A stretch of 64,000 nucleotides of DNA from Neopestalotiopsis rosae (taxonomy: Eukaryota > Ascomycota > Sordariomycetes > Amphisphaeriales > Sporocadaceae), in NCBI GenBank assembly GCA_023078685.1, contig JALGAS010000002.1, positions 3,534,001 through 3,598,000 on the forward strand, in the 5' to 3' direction. The notes beneath the pieces were generated by a model. It was not told the origin of the DNA, ran no database searches, and was given only the letters and a program-made list of their open reading frames with translations. Made by a program: the position numbers and the translations under genes. Shown in pieces: positions 45,955 to 55,974 of this stretch. The stretch's first letter is position 1; each line of letters begins with the position of its first letter.

Positions 45955-46803
45955 ATCTGTGAAGGCGTTCAGGTCTAGAACTCAGATTGCCCATGATTGC
46001 TTGCCGGCAGCCGGACTTTACTGCTGGTGATGGAGGTCGCCGACACACCTACAAACCCAGCAGACACTCTCAGTGGCAATCGAGAGGATGCCACTTGACG
46101 AGCGCAAAAAGATAATGCCGGGCCACCTTGGCATGGCACACGAATACGCACAGTCGCAATCACAACAGAAGGGGTGAGCTAGAAACACATATCACTGGTG
46201 AATGAAGGGCACGTGAGACCGTGTCGGGGCAGGTTGTTAACCAGTCATGGTGTTCAATAGAGGCCGACAGCGCGCTTTGCGAAAGTCTTGAATCTAGCCT
46301 TATACCTCTGTGCTGACGGATTGCCTGCTATTAGCTAATAGAGATCTGTATGTGTTGGGACGAGGCTGTCGTTTGCCACATCTATCAACCAGTCACGACA
46401 CAGACCGAGACAATACCGTCGAATTGCCGACTCTGAACAGTCGTCTGTACCCGGGGAGGGTAACGTTGAAGCACCACAGATTAGGGCGAATCGAGAAGGA
46501 GGCTCTTGGCAACAGTTCATCTGATAGAGAGCTCTATTCTGGGCAACGAGAAGATTCATAGAAGTATGATACAATTCACGATGCCCGCAAGGTATAACAG
46601 GCCGGATTGGGAAGGAGGTATCTGCTGAGGGCCAGTTAAGCTTAAAACCCCGTGGCCAGATAAGGTAAAGCATCATAGTTGCTCATTATCTGGGTAGTAC
46701 TGCAACATATGGGTCTGTCTTGGACGGCGGCAACAGGAGCACGATGCGACTTACAATACCAATGGGAGAATGATGCAATTCACGATATTGGAGTCTCAAC
46801 GAG

Positions 46804-46810
46804 TATATAT
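46804..46810 (+). promoter_or_regulatory. TATA box of the serine protease gene
   Basis: TATATAT, 125 nt upstream of the ATG at 46935, followed by a C/T-rich leader ending in CAACATGG. Confidence 0.5.
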
Positions 46811-46934
46811 GACGATGTCTGTCCTCATCCAGTCTGGAGTTTGAATCAGCAGCATCTCAGCCTCATCTTGCCTACTACCCAGCTTCCTCAACATCAACGG
46901 CCTATTCTCACACGGTTACTGTCCAACACTCAAC

Positions 46935-48074
46935 ATGGAGTTGACCAAGTTCCTCGCCTTCCTGGCAGTCGTCCTGCCCGTTGCCTACGGTGCTCCCACC
47001 CAGGCTTCTGCCAACCTCCACCCCAAGATTCTGGAGGCCATGAAGCGCGACTTGGGTCTGGACGCCGAGCAGGCTACTGCCCGTGTTGCCCGCGAGATCG
47101 CCGCCACTGATCTCATTGAGAAGCTCAAGACCTCGGCTGCCGACTCCTTTGCCGGCGCCTGGGTCTCCGCTGATGGCTCCTCGATCAACGTCGCCATCAC
47201 CGACGCATCCCTGGCCGCTCAGGTCACCGATGCCGGTGCCACCCCCATCACTGTGTCCAACAGCCTCACCAAGCTCCAGGATGCTCAGAAGGCTCTTGAC
47301 AGCATCGACATTGCTCAGGCCCAGACCTTCTCCACCGACGCCACCCCTGTTGGCATTGCCGCCTACTACGTCGACGTTGCCTCCAACAAGCTCGTCATTG
47401 AGGCTCTCCCCGGCAGCACCAGCCACGCCGAGGGTCTGGCCGCCGAGGTCGGTCTCGTCGCCTCCGAGTTCGAGGTCGTGACCGTTGATGCCATGCCCAC
47501 CACCCTCGCTACCGTCCAGGGTGGCGACGCCTACTACATCAACCGCAGCGCCCGCTGCTCCATCGGTTTCTCCGTTACCACCGGCTTCGTCTCCGCCGGC
47601 CACTGCGGTGACGCCGGCGACTCTGCCACCACCAGCGCCGGTGCCGCCATCGGAACCTTCTCTGCCTCCGTCTTCCCCGGCAGCGCCGACATGAGCTACG
47701 TCAAGACCGTCAGCGGCACCACCCTCCGCGGCTACATTGACAGCTACGGCTCCGGCACCCTGCCCGTCTCCGGCAGCACCGCCTCCGCCGTCGGCGCCTC
47801 CATCTGCCGCTCCGGCTCCACCACCGGCGTCCACTGCGGCACCGTCGGCGCCCTCGGCGCCACCGTCACCTACTCCGAGGGACGTGTCACCGGCCTCACC
47901 CGCACCAGCGTCTGCGCTGAGCCCGGTGACTCTGGCGGTTCCTTCTACTCTGGCGCCCAGGCCCAAGGTGTCACCTCCGGAGGCTCCGGTGACTGCACCA
48001 GCGGCGGTACCACCTACTTCCAGCCCGTCAACGAGATTCTCTCGACCTACGGCCTCACTCTGGTCAAGGCTTAA
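46935..48074 (+). CDS. Secreted chymotrypsin-like serine protease, streptogrisin type (S1)
   Basis: 379 aa, single exon. Residues 1-19 form a signal peptide (LAFLAVVLPVAYGA), and residues about 20-195 an alpha-lytic/streptogrisin-type propeptide (KILEAMKRDLGLDAEQATAR start; EALPGSTSHAEGLAAE in the middle). The mature domain begins near GGDAYYINRSARCSIGF. The triad is His223 (SAGHCG), Asp252 (ADMSYV) and Ser333 (EPGDSGG); Cys208/Cys224 and Cys327 and others form the usual disulfides. It hydrolyses proteins outside the cell, probably after bulky side chains. The architecture and lack of introns resemble actinomycete proteases. A lateral transfer has been proposed for such chymotrypsins of Metarhizium. 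Codon third positions are overwhelmingly C, unlike the neighbours. Confidence 0.95.
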   Translation: MELTKFLAFLAVVLPVAYGAPTQASANLHPKILEAMKRDLGLDAEQATARVAREIAATDLIEKLKTSAADSFAGAWVSADGSSINVAITDASLAAQVTDAGATPITVSNSLTKLQDAQKALDSIDIAQAQTFSTDATPVGIAAYYVDVASNKLVIEALPGSTSHAEGLAAEVGLVASEFEVVTVDAMPTTLATVQGGDAYYINRSARCSIGFSVTTGFVSAGHCGDAGDSATTSAGAAIGTFSASVFPGSADMSYVKTVSGTTLRGYIDSYGSGTLPVSGSTASAVGASICRSGSTTGVHCGTVGALGATVTYSEGRVTGLTRTSVCAEPGDSGGSFYSGAQAQGVTSGGSGDCTSGGTTYFQPVNEILSTYGLTLVKA

Positions 48075-48697
48075 ATTCGTTGTAAATAGTTTATGAATTA
48101 TAGGGGTAGTAGCAATTTATGATGAGTGGATATACTTGTATGAGCCAATGTGAAACTTCTGCAGTCTTCCATTTTTGTGATACGTCTGGGTTATAACTTA
48201 CAGGGTCTGCTTGAGTTGACTCGAGTTTAACATGGATTAGTTCTTCTAATTAAGCAAATTGCAACGCCTACATTCATCAATGAATTATCCTCCATATCAG
48301 TCGACCAAGCCACAAGTGGCGTAACATTTAGCATGGGTACTTATCCGCTACACAGATGAGCAAACATTGAAGCATGGTATTCATATCCATTGGATGATGA
48401 TCCATCTGTGCAACGGTTAGCTGCAGTGCAATGTGATTGAGTGCGGCTACTTGCTCCGTGATTCTCGTAAAGCCTTGGACACGTTTACAATTGGACCATG
48501 ACCATGCACTTTGCCTTATTACCCATCGCGAAGACCAAGAGTACTGTTCGAACCGATCGACAAGGCTTTGTAATATTTGAAATCAACCTCAAGGAAACCG
48601 TCTTCAATTTGAACTACTTTCTCTCGTGAGCACTCCATTAGGTCTTTCTTGACTTCCATTCATCCATGATCTTATTCCCCGAACGAACAGCTCCACC
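48075..48697. other. Intergenic, 0.6 kb
   Basis: 3' flank of the protease and promoter of the Cys-rich membrane protein gene. No gene. Confidence 0.5.
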
Positions 48698-49519
48698 ATG
48701 AAGCTACTAGCCACTGTCTTTTCCTCCCTGCTCTTCAATGCTTTCTTACAATGTGCTGCTGATAATATTACTTGTTACGGAGTAGGTGGCCAGCCCGAGC
48801 AAGATCAGATCCAGTGTCCCAATTTCCATGCATGTTGTGCCGCAGATGCTATTTGCGACGAAAACACCAGGCTATGCTTCAATGCGGACGGACATTACGC
48901 ACGCGGCCCTTGCAAGGGCGTACCCTACGACATTGACTATTGTTCGCAAATTTGTTTAATCTGTCAGTTCATATCAAAGCTTTGTTCATGGCAGTCGTAA
49001 GACTAAGTATATGTGGAATTTGCAGACGAGAGTATCGGTTCCGACCCCCACTATCCGAATATAGAGAAATGCCCTGACGGAAGTCTATGTTACGATTATC
49101 AAGGCCCCAATTGCTGCGACGACGTTCTCGGGGCGTTTGTTCAAAATGGAGTAGTGGTCAATATTTCAGGTGCCGCTTCGGTGGCCCCTACTATAACCTC
49201 GCCAACAATACCGACCAACACTTCACTCCCGGCGACGACGACGACTGACAGGAGCGACAGTGACGGCACGGTGTTCAGAGTTGGACTAGGTACTGGGCTC
49301 GGACTTGGGTTGCCACTGGTGCTCACTCTCAGTGGTCTTATCGTATGGATTTTGATTCGAAAATGCTCCAAGAGACGAAATGCTATGAACGGATCCCACA
49401 ACGTGCCAGTTACCCACGCGGCTTCCAGTCCAAAGGTTGAGACTCCGCATGAGGGACTGTATTATACACCAATGGTCCCGCCTGTGGAGCTGCCACCACG
49501 CGGATCCACGCATGTGTAA
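48698..49519 (+). CDS. Cys-rich type I membrane protein (paralogue 1)
   Basis: Exons 48698-48962 and 49026-49519 give 252 aa; the donor is GTCAGT. Residues 1-21 form a signal peptide (KLLATVFSSLLFNAFLQCAA). An ectodomain with about 14 Cys follows, in two blocks: FHACCAADAICDENTRLC with RGPCKG, and KCPDGSLCYDYQGPNCCDD. Then comes a Thr/Ser-rich stalk (NTSLPATTTTDRS), one membrane segment LGLGLPLVLTLSGLIVWIL and a basic anchor RKCSKRR. The cytosolic tail ends PVELPPRGSTHV. It resembles the large ascomycete group of small cell-surface Cys-rich proteins with the CCG...C pattern, of unknown function. Its closest relative here is the gene at 52135, with intron at the same place. Confidence 0.85.
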
Positions 49520-49977
49520 TGAGCATCTAGTGCTGTCACTAACGTGGGTTGCTGGTACATTAGCTGTTGGCTCCAGCCAAACCATAAGTCGGCACATGGG
49601 TGCTATAGAGCAGTTTGGCGGTGAAGTCTGCAATGTCCGACTTCAACAGCATCTAGCAAAGCACAAAACATCATATAGCATTGTAATGAACTCTTGTATA
49701 TATTCTGCTCAATTAGAGACAGTAGCAGCACTTCCACTTCATTCTTCAGAAATTATCATATGTAGTAGTTCAAGCCATTGGGAAACAGCGTGTTTTTGTG
49801 GTAATTGGCTTTCGTGCGGAGGGTCATGCCTGGACAGTGTAGGTGAGGCCCCATCACTAGGTGGGTAGTTCCCACTGATTGGACGTTGGCCAGTATCCTG
49901 AAGTCTTATATGGCCCGGGACACTTTATCAAAATACGATACTTAGTCCAAGCAGATAACTTCCATTGATGACATACA
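49520..49977. other. Intergenic, 0.46 kb
   Basis: Convergent 3' flanks of the Cys-rich gene and the mannosyltransferase. Nothing else seen. Confidence 0.5.
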
Positions 49978-51468
49978 CTATTCGGAAGAAGTAAGTGACC
50001 TATGCATTTTGACCAGCTTGAACTCATCGTCCAACTGCTGTGCCTTGGAAATACTGTCTTGTATGATCTGTTTCTCCCGGCTTGTCAAAGTCTGGGCCTC
50101 TTTCTTGACTCTGCAAATGATTTTGTTCTCGCTCAGCTCAGAAAGAGCCAGCACGGCCGGCATTCGATGCGATGGTATATCCAAATTTGCACCACTATTG
50201 GGCCTGTCGCTTGCTAGCATCGAGGAGATGTACCACAGCAGGTGCCCCCGACCATCAGCATACCCATGAGCAAAACTGCAGACCTCTTGGCCGGCGTCGT
50301 CGTGCCGCGGGCCCCCGATCACGGCATCGGAAGGTGGCTGCACTTTGTATGATGCTGCTGCACCAGTGAGCCCGAAGGCAAGGCGCCACGTCTCGCTTTC
50401 TCCCACGTTGACAGAGCCACTACCGCCATCTTCTCTTTCCCTCTGCATCCGTTGCCAGGTCGCGTGGAGTAGACCGAACAACACTTCATGTCGGGACTTG
50501 TCGACAATAGCCACGCTTACGTCTTGTCTGTGACGATCTTTCATCTCTGCATGAAGCCACTCATTAGACCGTTCACTCGAGCGATGTGACCCTGATAACT
50601 CTTGCTGTTGTCCTTGCTTCTCAACTATCTTCGACGGGGAGATGCGATCCTGGTACACGACGAGTCCATTGTGACGATACGTTGTCTCTTCAAACAAGTC
50701 GTCGGGTCTTTTGAGAAGCATCGTGCCCTCGCTAAGCAGTATAAACTCTTCGAAAGTGGTTGCGAGACATGCCACAACTCGCAAGGATAGTTGCGATATG
50801 TCAGAGTCAAAATAGTTGTAATCAATCACCGTGTATATGTCCAAAAAGCTGACATTGGGAAATCGATGAGCCAGCATCTCGCGCTGGAATAACCTGAGGC
50901 CGTCGTTCCCAGCATGGACGACCTGGATCGGCAGTGTCGTCTGAAGTACCTCCCTCAACACCCCAATTAGATGAAAGGTTTGTCGGAAATTGCTGACGCT
51001 CGCCGGCAATACTATACCTCGGCCGGTTTTACGAAAAGAGGTCCTGAGATTCTCCAGTGGCTTTGGAGGTTTCGAATCTGTCGCTTGCGACAGGAATGGG
51101 AAAAGGCTGATGGCTGCCTTTTCAATCATTTCTGACTGCAAGTTGTGGTTGCCAGCCCTTGGCTGCGAGTCTTGGCGTTGAAGCCATTCGCGAAGTGTCT
51201 TTGCTCGACGTCCCACTTCGATTGATTGGGATTCAAATGTTCCCGACAGTGGATTGTCTATCCACTCCGAGACTATCTCGTCGATCGGTTGTGATGATGG
51301 TGCCCATTCTGAATGGAGTGTTCCAAAGACTTTGTGCTGTAAATGATTGAGAAATGGTGAAGAGATTCGCCCTTTCAATGCAAGTACGATGGCAAAAGAA
51401 AGTAGCGCAAACAGGGCGAAGCTGCGTAGAGTTCGCCGTGGTCGTAGTAGTCCGAGTAGCCCAGCCAT
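49978..51468 (-). CDS. MNN1-like (GT71) alpha-mannosyltransferase family protein, DXD motif not conserved
   Basis: 496 aa, single exon. Type II topology: short basic N-terminus then TM at about 17-31 (FALFALLSFAIVLAL), with the lumenal part following. The GT71 core starts at RGIVLPASVSNFRQTFHLIG, then LPIQVVHAGNDGL, and the acceptor region EFILLSEGTMLLKRPDDLFE followed by GLVVYQDR. Active relatives have LDxD at this point (binding GDP-mannose and Mn2+). Here the position reads SEGT (246-249), so the divalent-metal aspartates are missing. It could be a non-catalytic partner, or use other residues. It would sit in Golgi and act on N- or O-glycans. It lies between two Cys-rich surface protein genes. 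Confidence 0.85.
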   Translation of the reverse strand: MAGLLGLLRPRRTLRSFALFALLSFAIVLALKGRISSPFLNHLQHKVFGTLHSEWAPSSQPIDEIVSEWIDNPLSGTFESQSIEVGRRAKTLREWLQRQDSQPRAGNHNLQSEMIEKAAISLFPFLSQATDSKPPKPLENLRTSFRKTGRGIVLPASVSNFRQTFHLIGVLREVLQTTLPIQVVHAGNDGLRLFQREMLAHRFPNVSFLDIYTVIDYNYFDSDISQLSLRVVACLATTFEEFILLSEGTMLLKRPDDLFEETTYRHNGLVVYQDRISPSKIVEKQGQQQELSGSHRSSERSNEWLHAEMKDRHRQDVSVAIVDKSRHEVLFGLLHATWQRMQREREDGGSGSVNVGESETWRLAFGLTGAAASYKVQPPSDAVIGGPRHDDAGQEVCSFAHGYADGRGHLLWYISSMLASDRPNSGANLDIPSHRMPAVLALSELSENKIICRVKKEAQTLTSREKQIIQDSISKAQQLDDEFKLVKMHRSLTSSE

Positions 51469-52134
51469 AGATAATATGCTTCCAGATTACACACACTTGG
51501 GCGGGAATGAAATTGCGCGAGAATGTTGTATTGTTTTTGGATTAGTTTCTTCCAGAGGGGAAAACCTTAACTAGAGCCCCAAGACATCAGCTTTGTTCGA
51601 CCAGTACAAAATGGCAATGACTTAATCTCACCATAACCTGTTGATTTAATTGCCGGCAGGGCTCCTGCATCTCGTATAGCAATATAGCTGAGTGTTGGAA
51701 GTACAATACCCCCTTACAATCACCCATGAAGTGCTGCGCCAGCCAATCAGATCACCCACGTGCTTCGTGCACCATTCAGCCCAACGTGATGTTCGCCGCA
51801 GATCAACATGAATCCTTGGATCATACCTTATATTTATTGGACATTGCTTACTTGGCGTGTAACATAGGGGCTGTGTTGTGATATGATATTACAAAGGATC
51901 ACCAGGATGTCTTGAGAGGTCTCAAAAGCGTCGCATTTTCTTGACTCACCGGTCCTCGGTGCAACCTATCGTCAATCCGCGCGGATCAGCACTATTCTTC
52001 GAATAGTTTGGCCCAGCCTTATGGTCAATCCTATTGAACACGGGACATATATATGTGACCTCGGGGGACGGGTTGGTACCCGCGTGCGAACCTTCCAGTC
52101 TCGAACTCTTTGCAAAGAGAGGTAATCGCCCACC
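51469..52134. other. Divergent promoter of the mannosyltransferase and second Cys-rich gene
   Basis: 666 bp. A TATATAT box lies at 52048-52054, 80 nt before the ATG at 52135. No gene. Confidence 0.5.
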
Positions 52135-52956
52135 ATGAGAGGCGCCATCAACGAGCTGCGTATTGGCGCTATTTTTCAGCTTTTACTCATTGCCTTTCCG
52201 CTGTTCGCCAATGCATCGATCAATTGTTGGGGTGTGAACGGCAACCTATGGACCAACCAACAAAAATGTTCTGAATCCGGCTCGTGTTGTGGCCCTGATG
52301 CAACTTGCGATGAAGATAGAAGGCTTTGCCGGAATTCGAACGGAGATCTTGTGCGCGGCCCCTGTTCGAAGTCGCCTTACGATTTCGATAATTGTGCCCA
52401 ACTTTGTCTGATCAGTCAGTACATTACACCCTGCCGGGTAGCGGGAAAATGGCCCAACTGACTAGTAACCGCAGATGAGACTATAACCATAGACAAGACT
52501 AAAGTGGGCGACATATTTCCTCGAGTAAAGGTTTGCCCTGACGGCAGCTTGTGTTGTGATTATCAGGGGATTCAATGCTGTGACAGTGGCATCGGAGTAT
52601 TCATTCAAAACGGAGTCCTAGTCAGTAATGGCTCCGGTGCAGCTTCGACTGCCGCCCCGAACGGATCGACAGACGCGTCATCTACAACAAGCAATAAAGA
52701 AAGTGGCGATAATAGTCTAGCACGCACTGTAGGGCTAGGTGTGGGACTTGGCCTTGGTCTGCCACTTGTTTTCATCATCGGCGGAATTGCTATCTGGGCT
52801 ATTCTGAGACGACGCTCCAGGAAACAAAGGTCCGGGGATCAGACGGAGAGCGCAACTGTTGCCCATACACCATCCACTCCCAAGGCAGAAACGTATCAAG
52901 AAGGACAGCACGCACACATAGTCCCAGCTGTCGAGCTGCCGCCACATGGATCATAG
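52135..52956 (+). CDS. Cys-rich type I membrane protein (paralogue 2)
   Basis: Exons 52135-52414 and 52475-52956 give 253 aa, with donor GTCAGT and acceptor CGCAG. Signal peptide: RIGAIFQLLLIAFPLFANA. The ectodomain follows the same plan as the gene at 48698: SGSCCGPDATCDEDRRLC with RGPCSKSPYD, then intron, then VCPDGSLCCDYQGIQCCDSG. A Ser/Thr stalk, a TM (LGLGLPLVFIIGGIAIWAIL) and a basic stretch RRRSRKQR follow. The tail ends AVELPPHGS. Length, intron position and phase, Cys spacing and C-terminal motif all match, so the two are duplicates. Function unknown; cell-surface location is inferred. Confidence 0.85.
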
Positions 52957-53158
52957 ACTTAATAATCGTTGGAGAATAGGTGTTTGGGTGCGATCCACAC
53001 TATGGCTACACTGCGTATACAGTAGGAGCTTTCGCCCATCTACTGGAGCAGAGGCTTAGCTAGTCAATGTAATGAATATTGAACATACCTTTTGGCAATA
53101 ATCACCTCGAACTCAAGTAATTATAGTGTTACAAACATGTCTTTAGACCCTCAAATTA

Positions 53159-55270
53159 CTACGGAGTAACAGTGATAGTTTCAGCCGAGAGTGAGCCACT
53201 CGTGACCACCAGGCCAACCGCTCCGCCTTTGTAGTCCTCGTCCACTGCGAGCAAGTCCACGCCCTCGACGTGGCCCTGGATCTTATCGCCGCTTACGGTA
53301 AGACGAATCTCATACTTTGTATCGTGCTTCCAATCCAAGGGTTTGCTTGCCAGCTCTATCCTCTTTTCATCCATCACCTTGACCAGAACGGCCCTCTTGT
53401 CTTTGGTGAGCATGAGTGCGTAATATCGGTTGAGGCCCTGAATTCGAGCCGCTACGCCCATCGGGCCCCCAAAGTTGACGACGAATTCCGACACCACGAC
53501 CTTGTAATCAACCCACTCGCGCGTTCCTTGGCTAATGATACCCTCCCCTCGGTCTTGGGCGAGGAAGAATGAGGGCCCCATGGTCGTGTGCATCTTGTGG
53601 ACGGAGCTCACCCAGGCCCTACGCCAGAAGCTTTGGACCTTGTTCGTCGGCCGTTGCAAGCATATTCGAGGTGTGCCAGTCCACCCCAGACTGTCAAGAT
53701 ACATAGCGCCAGTCAAGGTTGGTGAGCCTTCACAGGCGCGAATCGCTACACCGATTTGCTGAATCGGACAATTTTGCAGACTGTTAGGGATGGTCCACTC
53801 AATAGCACCGCGCTGCCCGGGCCGTATATCTATGGGTTCGCTGTCTATAGTCTCCAGTTCATCATTTCCGTTGTACGCTTTGAGTCTCAGGCATACTGCC
53901 GATGATGCCGTATTTCTGTCGGCCGCGAGCAAATCAGCTTTGACTCTCTGGCCAGGGTAAATCAGGGGAGAGCCCATCATGTCGTAGTGTCGATTCACTT
54001 TCAGAATGTCGAGCGGCGTGAATGTTGCCGTTGTAACTTCCACAGCATCGCTACTGTCGCTCAAGTCCTCCAAGTAGATACCAAGGCTCCCAACTCCAGG
54101 ATCTTGAGTCTGCTGGACGCGAAGGAGATGCGGATGCGCTCTTGCTTGGAAGCCCTGGACACTACCGGGAAGGAAGAAATGGAACTGGGCACCGGCTTTC
54201 GGAGGTTCAATTTGCGGCAATCCAGCTAATTGGTGACCGATATTGGCGAGATCGTAGCTTATACGAGCAGCATTATTGATGGAATAACCACCATCGGCGC
54301 TTGATATGATGGCTTGGTCAGCGAGAGGACCCAACCAGTCGGGCCCGTTTTGAAAGGCATCCAAGCCATGCATCAGAGCGACGAGACACCCTATGTTGCC
54401 AGAGTTGCAGTCTGTATCCCAGCCGCAGGTGTTGATAATGTGCATGGCCTTGTGAAAGTCGTGGCCGCCATAGATCAGGGCCATGATCATGATGGCGTGG
54501 TTTGGTATGACGTGACAAATGCCCAGGTACTTGTCGTAGCCGTAGCCATCCTCGATCCGCTGGCGCGTCTTTCTCCAGTCGCCGTCTTGTTGAACCCATT
54601 GTCGAACGTCACCAATCATTTGCGCAATGAGAGAGTCGGCAGGAATAGTTTTTAGGCCGACCTTGAGCAAATGCTCAACGTCCTTGGACACGAACGCCTC
54701 AGCCTCCATAGCTGCCCACAGCTTGGCCGCATATACTGCCTCGCCGTCATGGCTTACGCGCGCGGCCGCTTCTGCAAGTCGTGACGCCAAATCTGGATTT
54801 CCCGGCGCCACCATGGCCCAACCGTCAATGAAGATTTGGGCGCCGATCTGTTCCGCAACGGTGCGCCCATTGGTACTGGCGGCGCCGCTCTCAGGGGCAC
54901 TGATACCATGCTTCAGGTTGAGAAACGCAGTGTGCTCAGTCGAGATACCGTTTCCACCCCACCAGAAAATACTGCGACCCTCAATGACCTGATTCAGCCA
55001 AGTCTTGCCAATCTGTGCCGATGAAATGTCTGCGCGCGCGCCATGCTCTTCCAGGGCCCGGACAAAGGCAAAGGTGCCCGACACATCATCATCGATAACC
55101 ACTAGAGGTACGCCGAGCTTGTCGTGCACATAATAGTTGATGTCTCCTAGTTTGCTTTGAATCTCTTTATATGTCCAATTTTCAAATGGTCGGCCGAGGT
55201 AAACGCCGATGAGCTTGCCCAGAACGCCTGCATAGACACGCTCCAAGTAGTCTTGAGGGACCGACGACAT
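53159..55270 (-). CDS. ADP-ribosylglycohydrolase family protein with C-terminal beta domain
   Basis: 703 aa, single exon. Residues 8-335 match the ADP-ribosylglycohydrolase (ARH) fold: LERVYAGVLGKLIGVYLGRP, the first metal site VVIDDDVSGTF (Asp60-62), and the second, CGWDTDCNSGN (284-289 and on). These Asp/Thr residues bind two Mg2+ in active ARH enzymes. Residues 350-700 are beta-rich, with a concanavalin-like laminin-G type look (DRGEGIISQGTREWVDYKVV, YKGGAVGLVV). Such long ARH proteins occur in catabolic clusters and probably remove a glycosidic or N-glycosidic group from a small molecule, not necessarily ADP-ribose. No signal peptide. It is divergent from the MFS porter gene. Confidence 0.9.
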   Translation of the reverse strand: MSSVPQDYLERVYAGVLGKLIGVYLGRPFENWTYKEIQSKLGDINYYVHDKLGVPLVVIDDDVSGTFAFVRALEEHGARADISSAQIGKTWLNQVIEGRSIFWWGGNGISTEHTAFLNLKHGISAPESGAASTNGRTVAEQIGAQIFIDGWAMVAPGNPDLASRLAEAAARVSHDGEAVYAAKLWAAMEAEAFVSKDVEHLLKVGLKTIPADSLIAQMIGDVRQWVQQDGDWRKTRQRIEDGYGYDKYLGICHVIPNHAIMIMALIYGGHDFHKAMHIINTCGWDTDCNSGNIGCLVALMHGLDAFQNGPDWLGPLADQAIISSADGGYSINNAARISYDLANIGHQLAGLPQIEPPKAGAQFHFFLPGSVQGFQARAHPHLLRVQQTQDPGVGSLGIYLEDLSDSSDAVEVTTATFTPLDILKVNRHYDMMGSPLIYPGQRVKADLLAADRNTASSAVCLRLKAYNGNDELETIDSEPIDIRPGQRGAIEWTIPNSLQNCPIQQIGVAIRACEGSPTLTGAMYLDSLGWTGTPRICLQRPTNKVQSFWRRAWVSSVHKMHTTMGPSFFLAQDRGEGIISQGTREWVDYKVVVSEFVVNFGGPMGVAARIQGLNRYYALMLTKDKRAVLVKVMDEKRIELASKPLDWKHDTKYEIRLTVSGDKIQGHVEGVDLLAVDEDYKGGAVGLVVTSGSLSAETITVTP

Positions 55271-55974
55271 GTTGAGTGTAACAGGTTGTGAGAGTCTGTC
55301 TTAGTCCGTGACCATGTTTCGGCAGTGATTTGTCCCTTCGGCTTCATGTGCCCCTCCTTCTTTCGCATCTGTACCTACATGCTATATATCATCGTGGAGT
55401 GATACACAAGCTTTCCCCTCCTCCACGTGACTAGCCAAACGACAGAATTGGGCGTATGCATGGGGGTGAGATTTTGGGCGCGGGGAATGTCATTCAGTGC
55501 CTATGAGTGGTGAAGTTGCATCCCGACGGATATTCCGTGATTGATCTTGGCGAAGATATGATCCCTACAGTTGTCTTTGGTGGCGGGGAAAGGCAAACCG
55601 GAGCTTATCTAATGGTGGGGGATATGCCTTTGTATGATCCTCTCTGGCAGCACCAAATTGGGGATTCGTGGGGAAGGGGAGATGCAGTGATCCCCTACAA
55701 ATATCGTCCCAGTCCGCTACCTGACCCCTACTGAGCTGAACGGGAAGCAATCTTTACAGCCGATAACACGAACCTTGGGAGATATCGTCGAGCGGCTCAA
55801 TACTCCACCCTCTTGAAGATAAGAGTCGCACAAGCACTCAGCATGGCTACCGGGTATAAGTATCCATAGTGCTGTTTGACTTATGGCGAATGCCAACCCC
55901 GACAACCTCACTTCTCTTGGAGGAATAATTACTCGTGTATAATCTATTTACGGAGTCGATTGAATCACAAAAAC
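55271..55974. other. Divergent promoter of the ARH-like and MFS genes
   Basis: 704 bp. Contains CGG-N5-CCG at 55527-55537 and an ACCGGGTATA half-like site near 55850. No gene supported. Confidence 0.55.
55527..55537. promoter_or_regulatory. CGG-N5-CCG inverted repeat
   Basis: CGGATATTCCG, inside ACGGA-TAT-TCCGT arms, in the ARH/MFS divergent promoter. A possible Zn2Cys6 site, but its spacing and polarity differ from the sites at 59794 and 61608. Confidence 0.35.

Larger units (their letters stand above)
44740..46934. other. Intergenic, 2.2 kb, with regulatory palindrome and degenerate tandem repeat
   Basis: Holds the TF promoter palindrome (44908-44921), a degenerate repeat block (45661-45954) and the protease promoter (TATATAT at 46804-46810). 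Small open frames show no domain. No gene supported. Confidence 0.55.

Noticed and set aside
46908..47966. 352-codon minus-strand open frame opposite the serine protease
   Set aside because: Same cause: extreme GC3 of the protease. The translation is Gly/Ala-rich and has no known motif.
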